From the NCBI GenBank assembly GCA_037139415.1, contig JBAXGN010000001.1:57719-121718 (forward strand): DNA of 64,000 nt. The letters run 5' to 3'. Of the stretch, positions 51,806-60,926 are shown piece by piece (within the stretch, counting starts at the first letter, position 1; the number at the start of each line of letters is the position of its first letter). A program made the translations under genes and the position numbers. The DNA is from Verrucomicrobiota bacterium. GTDB lineage: Bacteria > Verrucomicrobiota > Verrucomicrobiia > Limisphaerales > Fontisphaeraceae. The notes under the pieces are model-generated. The model was not told where the DNA came from, did no database searches, and was given only the letters and a program-made list of their open reading frames with translations.

Positions 51806-52959
51806 AAGGTGCTGGCTTCAATTATACTTGTTAACATCATGAAGACCGCGACAATAATCGAGCCGATCAATGCTCCGTTGAGCAGCAGCAGGATACTGGT
51901 GATCACTTGCGCCGAGGTTTGTTCCTGTTGGTACGCTTTGGCTGCGAGCGATTCCAGCCAGCCAGCCAGCGCAACGCGGAATCCAACGGGGGAATGTTTG
52001 GCGTTCTCCAGTCGCCAGCTGAAATCAACGCTATCGTCCAATTGCGCCACCGCTTCGGTCAGTTTTTGGCCAGCTTGCAATTTCTGGATGGCATTTTCCA
52101 CTCGTTTTTGGAAATGCCAATTGGCCGTGGAATCCCCGGCCACGCGCAGGGCTTTTTCCTCCGGCAACCCCGCGTCCAAAAGCAGCGCCAGTATGGCGGA
52201 GAAATCGCGGAGCATACGCTTGCGTTTCCATGGCAGTATCATTTCCTGCCACGACTTGACCGGAAACATTTCCACCTCCAGCCACCGTAGCCCAGCAGGT
52301 TCACCCGAATGTAGCCAGGCCGCCAACCAAGTGACGAGCGTGAGCGCAACGGCGGCCATCACCCACAACATGGGGTTATTGATGACATATTCACAATAAG
52401 CTGGAAAAACAACTGCATCCGCCACCTCATCATCGAAAATATATTTAAGTTTGGGGACGACGAAAATGGAAAGCATGAATAACACGCTGACTGCCGCGGG
52501 GCCACCTGTGAAACAAATACTCAGTAGAAAGTTTTCATTGCCGCGGGCTTCGGATTGTGAGGCGGTGAGGGTTTGCCGTGCGACGGGCAAAACATGGACA
52601 AGGTTGCCGGTTTCGATTCCAGCTTTGAGGATGGCTCTGATTTTTTGGGGCAGGAACTTAGGGTATTTGGCCAGAATGTCAGCAAACGTGAGCCCCTTTT
52701 CAATGTTGGCCGCAACCAGGTAAAATTCCACGCCAAGCGACCGCTCGCCGCTTTCAGCCATCAAGACCATGGATTGCTCAACACTGCGCCCTTGTTTTAA
52801 GTTGCGTTCCAGTAAATCCAGAAACAAACGCAGTCGTTCTCTGTTCCGAAGAGGCTTATACAGGAGATGAAAGCTGATGAAAATAATCACCAGCACAAGC
52901 AATCCCGCCACCAGGAATCCGACCACCAGTCTCACAATTTCTTCGTCATCGTTAGACAT
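51799..52959 (-). CDS. Second GspF/PilC-like inner-membrane platform protein
   Basis: The protein has 386 residues. A leading membrane helix (VVGFLVAGLLVLVIIFISFHLLY) precedes two GspF-type cytoplasmic helical domains, each followed by membrane helices: LDLLERNLKQGRSVEQSMVLM..ILKAGIETGNLVHVLP and FSAILALLLDAGLPEEKALRV..RVALAGWLESLA. GspF/PilC is the inner-membrane base on which the ATPase acts to build the pseudopilus. The N-terminal extra helix and the second copy next door are unusual. It lies 41 bp after GspF-1. Confidence 0.8.
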   Translation of the reverse strand: MSNDDEEIVRLVVGFLVAGLLVLVIIFISFHLLYKPLRNRERLRLFLDLLERNLKQGRSVEQSMVLMAESGERSLGVEFYLVAANIEKGLTFADILAKYPKFLPQKIRAILKAGIETGNLVHVLPVARQTLTASQSEARGNENFLLSICFTGGPAAVSVLFMLSIFVVPKLKYIFDDEVADAVVFPAYCEYVINNPMLWVMAAVALTLVTWLAAWLHSGEPAGLRWLEVEMFPVKSWQEMILPWKRKRMLRDFSAILALLLDAGLPEEKALRVAGDSTANWHFQKRVENAIQKLQAGQKLTEAVAQLDDSVDFSWRLENAKHSPVGFRVALAGWLESLAAKAYQQEQTSAQVITSILLLLNGALIGSIIVAVFMMLTSIIEASTLW

Positions 52960-53000
52960 ACAAAGTTGGGTGGTTGGAGCAATGGTTTTGGTGACACATA

Positions 53001-54002
53001 TTAGTCCAAACAGATGAACAATGAATCATATAGAGCGCGGAAAATGCCTTGGTTCAAAGCCAGTATTTGGACGCCTATCATCAACCCGATGATGACAATG
53101 GATATTGGAACGACGGCATACAAACAAATCTCCATCCGTTGCATGGCCCGTTCATAGTATATCTCCGCAGCTTGTGCCAGCCCGGCGGCACACTCTTCAC
53201 CACTGTTGATCACAATCCAATAAAACAGCGAAGGAATATATTTTCGCGAACTTGCAAAATCTTTGAATTGACCTTGCCCGGAAATAACATTCTTTTGCCA
53301 TTGTTCGAGTTCTTTGCCATATTGAGTTTCCGTTTGAATCGGCGCAAGAAGGCTTATTGACTCTGATAAACTGCAGCCCCCTCGAAGCAAAATACTCATA
53401 GAACGGGCCAGATTGGCCAGGTGAGCGTCCTTGAATCCGGGCAAACAGCCGACCACCTTTCTTTTGACGGATGGAATGAGGAATGCCAGCAGGAAAGAAA
53501 AAAAGATCAAACCAAAAAATGCTGGAAAAAGAATCAAAGCGAGGAATGGCCAGAACGAGAGGCCAAAAAATGATCCTGAACCGAGAACTCCGTCCATTAA
53601 TTGGCTGGTGATCGTGTGAAAAAGCAGCGCGACCAGCACGGTTACAAAAAACGATATTCCCAGCACGATCCCAGGATATACCATCAAAGTTTTGAGTCTG
53701 GTTTTCAGCGAATTCATCCGCTGGTAATAATCCGCAATGAGGATCAGGACGCCGGGCAAATCATTGCTTTTCACGCCGATCTGGATCATGCGCACGTACA
53801 GTTCCGGCAAGTTGCGTTTGGCGATGGCCGTACATAGGGGAGTACCCTGAGTGAGGTCGTTTTCCAACCGGGCCAATTCTTCGCGCAACTGACCGCGCTG
53901 CATGTCAGCACACAGTTGTTTGAGTGCCCCTTCCAGAGGCACACCGGTTTTCAACATGGCTGCCAGTTGCCGATTAATGAATGCAAATTCGTCGGTTTTC
54001 AT
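53001..54002 (-). CDS. First GspF/PilC-like inner-membrane platform protein
   Basis: The protein has 333 residues and starts directly with a GspF domain (FAFINRQLAAMLKTGVPLEGALKQLCADM..MIQIGVKSNDLPGVL). A long two-helix membrane block (VYPGIVLGISFFVTVLVALLF, FWPFLALILFPAFFGLIFF) is followed by the second GspF domain (LARSMSILLRGGCSLSESISLL) and a final helix. It is the first gene of the operon. No GspE ATPase, GspD secretin, GspG major pseudopilin or prepilin peptidase is encoded beside it, so it must use components from elsewhere if functional. Confidence 0.82.
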   Translation of the reverse strand: MKTDEFAFINRQLAAMLKTGVPLEGALKQLCADMQRGQLREELARLENDLTQGTPLCTAIAKRNLPELYVRMIQIGVKSNDLPGVLILIADYYQRMNSLKTRLKTLMVYPGIVLGISFFVTVLVALLFHTITSQLMDGVLGSGSFFGLSFWPFLALILFPAFFGLIFFSFLLAFLIPSVKRKVVGCLPGFKDAHLANLARSMSILLRGGCSLSESISLLAPIQTETQYGKELEQWQKNVISGQGQFKDFASSRKYIPSLFYWIVINSGEECAAGLAQAAEIYYERAMQRMEICLYAVVPISIVIIGLMIGVQILALNQGIFRALYDSLFICLD

Positions 54003-54345
54003 ATCTTCCCACTGTTCCGTGCCGCGACTGCCGTGGTTGGCCTTCCCCGCTTTTGAGAAAAAGAATTATAATCGGGGACAACACAACTGAGGCTATCCCG
54101 AATTTACAGCCAAGACAATGCCAAATCCATCTTGATTCGGAATGCTCCAGCGTCCAATCATCGGCTTGTCGTATTTGCTGTTTGCAGAGTAATTTCGCCG
54201 GTGATCGGGATGGTCTCGTAGCATACCGTTTCTGCCGTTACCTTGACGTTGGTTTTGGCCATCTTTCCATTTGAGGTTCGCCGTGTTAGCGTGACTGGCC
54301 TTGGCTGCAAAATCCGTTTCGTCCGCAGTTGTTCCTTACTCAACC
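54003..54345. other. Intergenic region with a deacetylase-tail remnant
   Basis: This 343-bp stretch upstream of the secretion-like operon contains no complete gene. It should hold the promoter for the leftward operon. Its right half (54158-54256) is a degenerate copy of the 3' end of the deacetylase gene that lies beyond the DA1-like gene. Confidence 0.6.
54158..54256 (-). pseudogene. Duplicated 3' end of the polysaccharide deacetylase gene
   Basis: In frame on the minus strand this reads KTNVKVTAETVCYETIPITG and continues EITLQT, matching the deacetylase C-terminus KTNVTVTAGTVRYEIIPITG then EILLKP. By hand, about 57 of 69 bases of 54190-54258 match 56010-56078. It has no start or upstream domain and is a remnant of a local duplication. 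Confidence 0.75.
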
Positions 54346-55923
54346 TTACTGCCCAAACCGCTCCAGGATTTGGTCGGGCGTCATATTTTCTATTCCAGTC
54401 TCACCGGATTTTTGAAAAGTAATCATGGCGGGTAGTTGTCCCAAGTCGTTCGGGAGCGCCGGTTTGCCAATGTATTGGTAGCCATTGGCCGTGAGAGCCG
54501 ACAGAGCGCGATAATATTTCTCGCGGTATTCTTTGGTCGCCGTCGGGCCTGCCTGCCGTTGCCTTTTCTCAACGCTCGGATTGATGATATCGTTCAAAAT
54601 ATCCGCTCCGGGTGCCCCACGTGGCGATACGGTATTGGTTTTGATGACGGATGGCGGAGGGTTGTCCCCGGAGTTATTTGCCGGAACCGGTGCTGGAGGC
54701 ATGGAAGGCGCCGGGGGCGGTATAGGCGTGGGAACAGGCGGGCGGGCCTTGGCGATCACTGAATACGAGACCAAGTTTGTAAGGGTAGCCGTGTCCAGCG
54801 TGAGTCCCTCGACCTGAAATAGAATGTTGGTCTCCGTGGCATCCACCACGGTGCTGAATAGCACCTTCTCCCGCGTGCGCACCACGATGGTGTCGCCCGG
54901 TTGGGCCAGCCGCTTCATGTTTGAAGCCGGCTCCGGACGGATGGGACCGTCCGCGACGTTTTGCGAGGAAGCGGCTGGTGCGGTTTGGCTGGCGGAAGTT
55001 GCTGGCATACCACCCACCGGATGACCTTGGCCGAACCGGGTTGGTTGTTTTTTTGGAGGTGAGGCGATGGTTGCGGCATCACCCCGCCGCAGCCAATCTA
55101 AGATGTATTCCAAGCCATTCGCTTTTTCCAAATCCACTAGGATTTTGATTTTTCCACGGGTGTAAGTATTCTGTAAGATCGCCTCCCGTTCCTTGGTTTT
55201 CCCTAAACGCCCCATGTATTTATAGGCGATCAACTCGCAAATTCCCTCGATGGTATCCTTGTCCAGAGGCGTCTGCCGTTTGTTTTCATTGATCCACATG
55301 TGCATGTACTCATGCGCGCAGGCCGCCACAAACCGATCCACGGCCAGTCCGCTCAAGAGTTCGACGGAGTGCTGGTACGCACCGTTGACGTAGCGAATGC
55401 TGCTGGCAACGCCAATGGTGGTGAGACCACCACTTTTATTGAGCGCATCAATGAAGGTGACTTCCGTGATCGCGTATTTCAACGCGTAGGTGGGACCGAG
55501 CATCCGTTCCACTTCATTTTTGGTATAGCGAAAGAGCGCCTCAGCCCGATCAGGGAGCAGGACGGAGGTCTCCAGGTCAAAGTGGCAGATAAACCGTCCA
55601 TCCGCAGTTTTGGCAAAGCGGGCGACGGCGGGCAATCCGCAGAGAAAGCACCGATCTTCCACCTTGCTGCACGTCTCGCACAAAGTGCCACGGGCATGGC
55701 GGTAGCGGGGAATACTGGTGGAAATCATCCGTTCGCAGGCAACGCAAGGGTAGGCGCTGGTCAAGTCGCCAGCAGCGCCCATGCCTCGATCGGTCAACAA
55801 GGTCAAGGCGAGCAATCCCAGAAGGGAAGCCAGGACGTGCAATGGCCGACGGCACGCCTTGGAAATATGCGGCCTAACCAGCACTTTATCCCAGCGACCT
55901 ACGCTCATTGATTGTGTTTTCAT
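54346..55923 (-). CDS. LIM-like zinc domain / DA1-like HExxH metallopeptidase
   Basis: The protein has 525 residues. A hydrophobic N-terminal segment (27-50) is a signal or anchor. A LIM-like Cys array follows: C60-x2-C63, C82-x2-C85, C92-x2-C95 and C113-x2-D116. The DA1-like peptidase region has AHEYMHMWINENKRQTP (HExxH: H204, E205, H208) and DTIEGICELIAYKY (third ligand E226 or E230), a close analogue of the DA1 core of plant growth-control proteases. A Pro-rich linker (residues about 385-420) and a C-terminal ending NMTPDQILERFGQ follow. It would be an envelope zinc protease; substrates unknown. It is flanked on both sides by homologous deacetylase-tail sequence. Confidence 0.8.
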   Translation of the reverse strand: MKTQSMSVGRWDKVLVRPHISKACRRPLHVLASLLGLLALTLLTDRGMGAAGDLTSAYPCVACERMISTSIPRYRHARGTLCETCSKVEDRCFLCGLPAVARFAKTADGRFICHFDLETSVLLPDRAEALFRYTKNEVERMLGPTYALKYAITEVTFIDALNKSGGLTTIGVASSIRYVNGAYQHSVELLSGLAVDRFVAACAHEYMHMWINENKRQTPLDKDTIEGICELIAYKYMGRLGKTKEREAILQNTYTRGKIKILVDLEKANGLEYILDWLRRGDAATIASPPKKQPTRFGQGHPVGGMPATSASQTAPAASSQNVADGPIRPEPASNMKRLAQPGDTIVVRTREKVLFSTVVDATETNILFQVEGLTLDTATLTNLVSYSVIAKARPPVPTPIPPPAPSMPPAPVPANNSGDNPPPSVIKTNTVSPRGAPGADILNDIINPSVEKRQRQAGPTATKEYREKYYRALSALTANGYQYIGKPALPNDLGQLPAMITFQKSGETGIENMTPDQILERFGQ

Positions 55924-55990
55924 TGGCTTAAGCTTGGATGAAATCTGCCAGCGGCATGACCGGATGGCAAGGGCGAATTGCGCCCGATTT

Positions 55991-57013
55991 TCACCTCGCC
56001 GGCTTAAGCAGGATTTCCCCGGTGATCGGTATAATCTCGTAGCGTACCGTTCCTGCCGTTACTGTGACATTCGTTTTGGTCGAGCCTTGGATTACGATAC
56101 ATTCCTTCCAAGTCGGCGGCACTTTGGTGGCAAGCGACAGGGGATAATCGTAAAAGGTCGGATCGGATTTGCAGGTGAGCTGAATTTGGATTTGTTTGGC
56201 ATCCGATTGGACTTCCTTGATCTCGGCACTTTTGCGTTCGGTGAGGTACTTATGCCAGGAAATCGCATCGGTCAACCAGAGTTGTTCCCGGCAGGATTCC
56301 AGTTTGTCGAGCAGGGCGATAAATTGCTCCATCGGGGTCACCAACCAATCCCCGCCGACGCCGTGAAAATCAAGGTGTCCCATTTCGCCCTTGGCGATGG
56401 CCTGGTCCACGCATTTCCGGATTTCATCAATCGTTTTCAGGTGGATGGGCGGGCCATAAAAAGATGGACGCTCAATCAGGTGATACTTCGCAAGCACCTG
56501 TTTCACTTCGTCTTCACTGATGCGCCATTTGACCTTGGGCACGCCGGGACGCCCGAAGGAGATGAGCCGGGGTTGTTTGCGATTGGGAAAGCATTTTTGA
56601 ATGACCTCATTGCACTGCTCGATTTCACGATCAAATTCGGCGACGCTGAGCGCACCAGCATGGGTAAAGGTGTGGTTGCCGTATTCCATCCCCAAACCGG
56701 GCACATCTTTTTCCCACGCCTTCCGCTGGCTGGCATACGGCCCGTTGCCGGGATTGATATAAAACGTGCCGACGATCCCGCGTTTGGCCAGTTCCGGAAT
56801 CACGTTCTTGACTTGGCTGACGGTGCTGTCATCAAAGGCGAGCAGGAAGACCGCCTGCTTGCCATCCTTCCATTTGAGGATTGTGGTGTTGGTCTGGCTG
56901 ACCTCGGATGCTACAGCGGTGGCGGCGCTGAGTTTCACACCAACTAATCCAGCAGCCACCAGAACGGTGGTCAATCGGCGGAGCACGAGGGAGTATTGCG
57001 ATAACGATTTCAT
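55991..57013 (-). CDS. Exported polysaccharide deacetylase (NodB/CE4-like)
   Basis: The protein is 340 residues from ATG 57013, which opens a signal peptide (YSLVLRRLTTVLVAAGLVGVK); ATG 57181 adds residues without meaning. CE4 motifs: AVFLLAFDDSTVSQVK (Asp pair), GNHTFTHAG (metal His pair), SFGRPGVPKVKW (motif 3), and GHLDFHGVG (late His). It removes N- or O-acetyl groups from a polysaccharide such as chitin, peptidoglycan or xylan; the substrate is not readable. A small C-terminal beta domain (TVRYEIIPITGEILLKP) is duplicated at 54158-54256. Confidence 0.88.
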   Translation of the reverse strand: MKSLSQYSLVLRRLTTVLVAAGLVGVKLSAATAVASEVSQTNTTILKWKDGKQAVFLLAFDDSTVSQVKNVIPELAKRGIVGTFYINPGNGPYASQRKAWEKDVPGLGMEYGNHTFTHAGALSVAEFDREIEQCNEVIQKCFPNRKQPRLISFGRPGVPKVKWRISEDEVKQVLAKYHLIERPSFYGPPIHLKTIDEIRKCVDQAIAKGEMGHLDFHGVGGDWLVTPMEQFIALLDKLESCREQLWLTDAISWHKYLTERKSAEIKEVQSDAKQIQIQLTCKSDPTFYDYPLSLATKVPPTWKECIVIQGSTKTNVTVTAGTVRYEIIPITGEILLKPAR

Positions 57014-57083
57014 GGGGTATTTTTCTGGTTGTTCAGGTTTCGGTGGTCGCCATTGAAAATTGGTCGAAAGGGTTGCCTGCGGG

Positions 57084-57977
57084 TCATATTTTTCCCCAGA
57101 TTTTTTGGCGCAACTTGCGTGGGGAGGCACCCTGGATCTGACGCACCAACCGTGAGAAGTGGTAGGGGGTCTTGAATCCACATTGATACGCGATTTCAGA
57201 GATGGTGTGGCCCGTTTCGCCCAGCATGGCGATGCCGCGTTCGGTCCGCAGACGCCATAAATATCGAGCCGGGGGCAACCCCAGATTTTGCCGGAACTTG
57301 TAAATGAGCGCGTTGCGGGAAATACCCGCTGCCTGGGTGGCCCGGCTCAGGCAATCCTCGTCACCCAAATGTTCCGCCATATATTGGCAGGCCTTGCGCA
57401 CGGGTTCGTTGGGTTCGGCGGAGGCGATGATGTCCCGCGCCAGGCGCAGATATTCAGAGAGAAAGCACAGCCCCAGGAAATTGATTTCCCGGGTAGCGCA
57501 GTCATCCAGCGGTAGGCGCAGGGAAAATGCGGCAGCATACAGATGGTCAAAAATCCGGCTGGAGGGAACCGCCCCACCGGTCGCCGTATTCAATTCGCGG
57601 CGCATGTCTTTCGGAATCAGTTCCGGGCTGACCGCACACCACGAGTGGTGGGATTGGCTTTGGGTTGAAAACCGGAACTGTTCCCGGTGGCCAGGATGGA
57701 GCAGGTAAACCCGCCCCACCTCCAGGTGATATTCCCGCTGGTCAATGCGTACGGCGCACCCCCCGGAATGGATCATGACCAATTGGTAATCGGGTTGGAG
57801 ACGGGGCCCCAGGAAACCGCCCGGTTCATAGAGGATTTCACCAATGACGACGTGCCCGCTGCGCATTTGGCGATTTGCCCAACGCACCCGTCGCACCTTA
57901 TCATCAAGGTTGGTGACCATGGCGGGATGGTAGCGGGTGCTGGCGGGCTGGCAAGCCTCGTTTGTGATGGCAGACAT
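57084..57977 (-). CDS. AraC family transcriptional regulator
   Basis: The protein is 297 residues from ATG 57977 (alternatives 58073 and 57920). The longest start would overlap the divergent URO-D-like gene. The N-terminal cupin-like ligand domain contains GHVVIGEILYEPGGFLGPR, YQLVMIHSGG and VYLLHPGHREQF. The C-terminal pair of helix-turn-helix motifs: LSRATQAAGISRNALIYKFR and ISEIAYQCGFKTPYHFSRLV. It probably senses a sugar and controls the divergent 58055-60410 genes; the intergenic region of about 80 bp would hold the operator. Confidence 0.88.
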   Translation of the reverse strand: MSAITNEACQPASTRYHPAMVTNLDDKVRRVRWANRQMRSGHVVIGEILYEPGGFLGPRLQPDYQLVMIHSGGCAVRIDQREYHLEVGRVYLLHPGHREQFRFSTQSQSHHSWCAVSPELIPKDMRRELNTATGGAVPSSRIFDHLYAAAFSLRLPLDDCATREINFLGLCFLSEYLRLARDIIASAEPNEPVRKACQYMAEHLGDEDCLSRATQAAGISRNALIYKFRQNLGLPPARYLWRLRTERGIAMLGETGHTISEIAYQCGFKTPYHFSRLVRQIQGASPRKLRQKIWGKI

Positions 57978-58054
57978 GTTTTTGTGAATACAGCCATTCC
58001 GATGGAGCGCGGAAAAATCTAAGCTGACAACGTGGTTATCAATTAAATATAAAT

Positions 58055-59029
58055 ATGGCAGCGAAGATATCATTTACGCCGGTAGTCTATGAACATGCCG
58101 CGCGTTTTGTCGGGCGCTCGCCCTGGGACGTTTCGCGCGATCCCGAACTGCTTTTCCAAGGTCATCGGGGAGCCTACCTGGAGTATCGGCATCAGGTCAT
58201 TGCCGTGGGCATAGATATCTACAATATGGAGGCGGAGGCGTATGGCGCCAAAGTCGAGCAGCCGGACGATCATGCCATTCCCGCCATTCATCACCCTTTG
58301 TTTTCCACGTTGGAGGAGGCGCTCGACCTCAAGCCTTTTGACCCGGAGCGGGATGGGCGAATCGCCATGATCATCGGCGTCGCCCAGCGGTTAAAACGGG
58401 AATTTCCCGAAGCCGATGTGCGCATCCCAGTGGCTGGGCCGTTTTCCATTGCCTTCAATCTGCGCGGCATCTGCAACCTGTGCGAGGATGCCATCACGCG
58501 CCCTGAAGAAACGGGGAAAATGCTGATGTGCCTGGCGGAAAACCAGGGGGTGCTCTGTCGTGCCATCGCCAAGGCGGGTTTGGATGTGGCATTCTTTGAA
58601 TCCGCCGCCGCCCCGCCCATTCTTTCCCCGCGTCAATTTCACGAGGTGGAGATGCCGGCCTTGCGCCGCATTCTGGAGGTGGCCTCCAATTGCATTGGTC
58701 ATCCGGTTCCCTGTATCATGGGCGGCAACACCTACCCGATATTGGAGGATTTGATTTCCACGGGGACCAATTATCTGGCGGTCAACATCGAGACCAACCA
58801 GCGGGCCTTTGTAGATAAGGCGCTGGCGATCAATCCCAACCTGAGAATCCGGGTCAACCTGGACCCCGGCGTGGTCGCCTGTCTGGAACCGGAACGCATT
58901 TATCGCGGCATTGATCACGTGTTGGATATTGTGGCCGGACGCCCCAATTGCGTGATGGGCACCGGGGCCATGCCGTACGAAACCCCCATCGAAAACATCA
59001 AGCTTATCCGTGAATACATCGGCGCATAA
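58055..59029 (+). CDS. Uroporphyrinogen decarboxylase (URO-D/MtaA)-like protein
   Basis: The protein has 324 residues in a TIM barrel. URO-D-family features: WDVSRDPELLFQGHRGAYLEY near the N-terminus, VRIPVAGPFSIAFNLRG, AFFESAAAPPILSPRQFHE, VPCIMGGNTYPILEDL, RVNLDPGVVACLEPE and NCVMGTGAMPYETPIENI. It lacks the full heme-pathway HemE pattern and is closer to the methyltransferase-like/uncharacterised branch often found next to sugar-metabolism genes. Reaction unknown. It is 19 bp upstream of the oxidoreductase gene and divergent from the AraC gene. Confidence 0.82.
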   Translation: MAAKISFTPVVYEHAARFVGRSPWDVSRDPELLFQGHRGAYLEYRHQVIAVGIDIYNMEAEAYGAKVEQPDDHAIPAIHHPLFSTLEEALDLKPFDPERDGRIAMIIGVAQRLKREFPEADVRIPVAGPFSIAFNLRGICNLCEDAITRPEETGKMLMCLAENQGVLCRAIAKAGLDVAFFESAAAPPILSPRQFHEVEMPALRRILEVASNCIGHPVPCIMGGNTYPILEDLISTGTNYLAVNIETNQRAFVDKALAINPNLRIRVNLDPGVVACLEPERIYRGIDHVLDIVAGRPNCVMGTGAMPYETPIENIKLIREYIGA

Positions 59030-59048
59030 TTTTTGAAAGTTCAACACT

Positions 59049-60410
59049 ATGAATCTCCATCGCTCTCTCAAAACAGGCCCGTCATCCCGCCGGGCGTTCC
59101 TGCAAACCGTCTCTGCCGCCGCCGCAGTGGCTCCGCTGGTGGTGCCCGGAAGAGTGCTCGGCTTGGATGGCAACGTCGCTCCCAGCAACCGCATTACCGT
59201 CGGCTTCATTGGCACCGGTCGCCAGACCATTTACGCCAATATTCCCGGTTTTCTCAAGGAAGACGATTGTCAGGGCGTGGCCGTGTGCGACGTGGATTCC
59301 TGGCGCATGGGCGTTGCCAAAAAGAACATCGAGGAGTTCTACGCCAAAAAAGCTGCCTCCGGAAATTTCAAAGGCTGCGCCACGTTCAGTGATTGGCGTG
59401 AGTTGCTGGCGGATAAAAGTATTGACGCTGTGATGATCGGGAGTCCCGATCACTGGCATGTTATCCAAGCCATGGCCGCGTTGCGCGCGGGCAAGGATGT
59501 TGCCTGCGAAAAACCGCTCACCCGCAACATCGCCGCCGGTCGCAAGATGAGCGATCTCGTTGCAAAGACTGGCCGCATGTTCCGCACCGATAGCGAATTT
59601 CGATCCAACAAAGCCTGCCATCGCGTGGTGGAAATGGTGCGCAACGGGAAGATCGGCAAGCTCCAACGCATTATTACCGGCACGCCAAAAGACACCACGC
59701 TAGCATCGCAGCCGGATATGCCAGTGCCCAAGGAATTGAATTACGACATGTGGCTGGGACCGGCCCCCTTGGCACCGTACACCGAGAAGCGCGTTCACGC
59801 CCCGCAGCAGCCTCCCAACAAGACCCGCCCCGGGTGGTTAGCGATCACGGATTATGCGGACGGGATGCTGGCCAACTGGGGCGCGCACCTGAATGACATT
59901 GCCATGTGGGCCAATAATACGGAACACACCGGCCCGATTGAAATCCAAGCCACCGGCACCTATCCGCCCAAGGGCAACCTATGGGATGTCATCCAGACCT
60001 TTGAGGCGCACTTCCTGTATGCCAACGGCGTAACACTCACCTGCAAAACCGACAAGCCCTATATGCGCTTTGAGGGCACCGAAGGCTGGGTTCAAGTGGT
60101 GTATCCCACCCAGATTGATGCCGAACCAGAATCGCTTTTAACCTGGAAGCCCGGCCCGAGTGACCTGCATCTGCCGTTTAAGCACAGCGAGAAGCGTGAC
60201 TTCTTGGATGCGGTTAAATCCCGTCAGCAGCCGCTTTACACCTGCGAAGGCGGACACCGTAATAATTCGTTGTCGCATTTGGCGCTGGCGGCGATCGCGG
60301 TGGGGCGGAAGCTCAAATGGGACCCGGTCAAAGAAGTGGTGATTGGCGACGCCGAAGCCAACCAGGCGCTGGCGCCCAAACCGCTACGTGCCCCTTGGGT
60401 GGTCAGTTAG
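59049..60410 (+). CDS. Tat-exported Gfo/Idh/MocA family oxidoreductase
   Basis: The protein has 453 residues. The N-terminus carries the twin-arginine motif SRRAFLQT followed by an Ala-rich helix (AAAAVAPLVVPG), so export to the periplasm is likely. The NAD(P) loop is VGFIGTGRQTIYANI. The family substrate motif VACEKPLTRNIAAG (EKP) is present. The second half forms the alpha/beta dimer domain (TDYADGMLANWGAHLNDIAMWAN). Such exported oxidoreductases are a hallmark of Verrucomicrobiota and Planctomycetota and act on sugars or derivatives; the substrate is unknown. It forms an operon with the URO-D-like gene; the stop overlaps the response-regulator stop by 8 bp. Confidence 0.88.
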   Translation: MNLHRSLKTGPSSRRAFLQTVSAAAAVAPLVVPGRVLGLDGNVAPSNRITVGFIGTGRQTIYANIPGFLKEDDCQGVAVCDVDSWRMGVAKKNIEEFYAKKAASGNFKGCATFSDWRELLADKSIDAVMIGSPDHWHVIQAMAALRAGKDVACEKPLTRNIAAGRKMSDLVAKTGRMFRTDSEFRSNKACHRVVEMVRNGKIGKLQRIITGTPKDTTLASQPDMPVPKELNYDMWLGPAPLAPYTEKRVHAPQQPPNKTRPGWLAITDYADGMLANWGAHLNDIAMWANNTEHTGPIEIQATGTYPPKGNLWDVIQTFEAHFLYANGVTLTCKTDKPYMRFEGTEGWVQVVYPTQIDAEPESLLTWKPGPSDLHLPFKHSEKRDFLDAVKSRQQPLYTCEGGHRNNSLSHLALAAIAVGRKLKWDPVKEVVIGDAEANQALAPKPLRAPWVVS

Positions 60411-60777
60411 CGGATAGCAGCACTGCTGTCACTGCCGCTTGCAATTGTTCCATCGAAAACGGTTTTGCCAAAACGGCGTTTGCTCCCAAATGCTTGGCAA
60501 TTTCGAGATAAGCATTCGCGTCGCCAGTGCCACCACCAGACATGGCGATGATCTTCACGGTTTTATCCTTGGCCCGTAAAGCTTGAATCGTTTCGATCCC
60601 TTCTTGTTCCGGCATGATCAGGTCAGTAATGATGATGGCGGGCGACCAATCGCGGTAAATCTCCATCGCCTTGAGGCCGTTTTCTGCGGTGCGGACTTCG
60701 TGCCCCATGCGTTGGAGCACCTTGGTCAGAACGATTCGCAACGAATCATCATCATCCACTAATAATATTTTAACCAT
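60403..60777 (-). CDS. Single-domain (CheY-like) response regulator
   Basis: The protein has 124 residues, only a receiver domain. Conserved residues: acidic pocket in LLVDDDDSLR, phospho-acceptor D52 (IITDLIMPEQ), Ser80 (IAMSGGG) and K105 (VLAKPFS). It has no output domain, so it likely acts in a phosphorelay or by protein contact. Two orphan histidine kinases lie elsewhere in the window, but no pairing is shown. Confidence 0.92.
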   Translation of the reverse strand: MVKILLVDDDDSLRIVLTKVLQRMGHEVRTAENGLKAMEIYRDWSPAIIITDLIMPEQEGIETIQALRAKDKTVKIIAMSGGGTGDANAYLEIAKHLGANAVLAKPFSMEQLQAAVTAVLLSAN

Positions 60778-60883
60778 AACCTGATTATCTTGAATAACGA
60801 CTTTACCGATAAGAAACGCCTATTCCCATCATTTGATACGCCTCGATCCCATACTCGATACACTCTTCCACGGGGAATATGTA

Positions 60884-60922
60884 CCGGGTACGGGCGCAGT
60901 GCAAACACCGCGCCCTACCCGG
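60884..60922 (-). terminator. Hairpin downstream of the sugar isomerase gene
   Basis: Arms 60884-60897 and 60910-60922 pair over 13 bp with one bulged C and a loop of about 12 nt, starting 5 nt after the isomerase stop. On the minus strand the following bases are TACATATT, a weak T-run. It is probably the end of the isomerase transcript. Confidence 0.55.
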
Positions 60923-60926
60923 AAGG

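Noticed and set aside
55781..56947. A 388-codon open frame on the plus strand
   Set aside because: It is antisense to the deacetylase and the DA1-like gene start; no domain signal.
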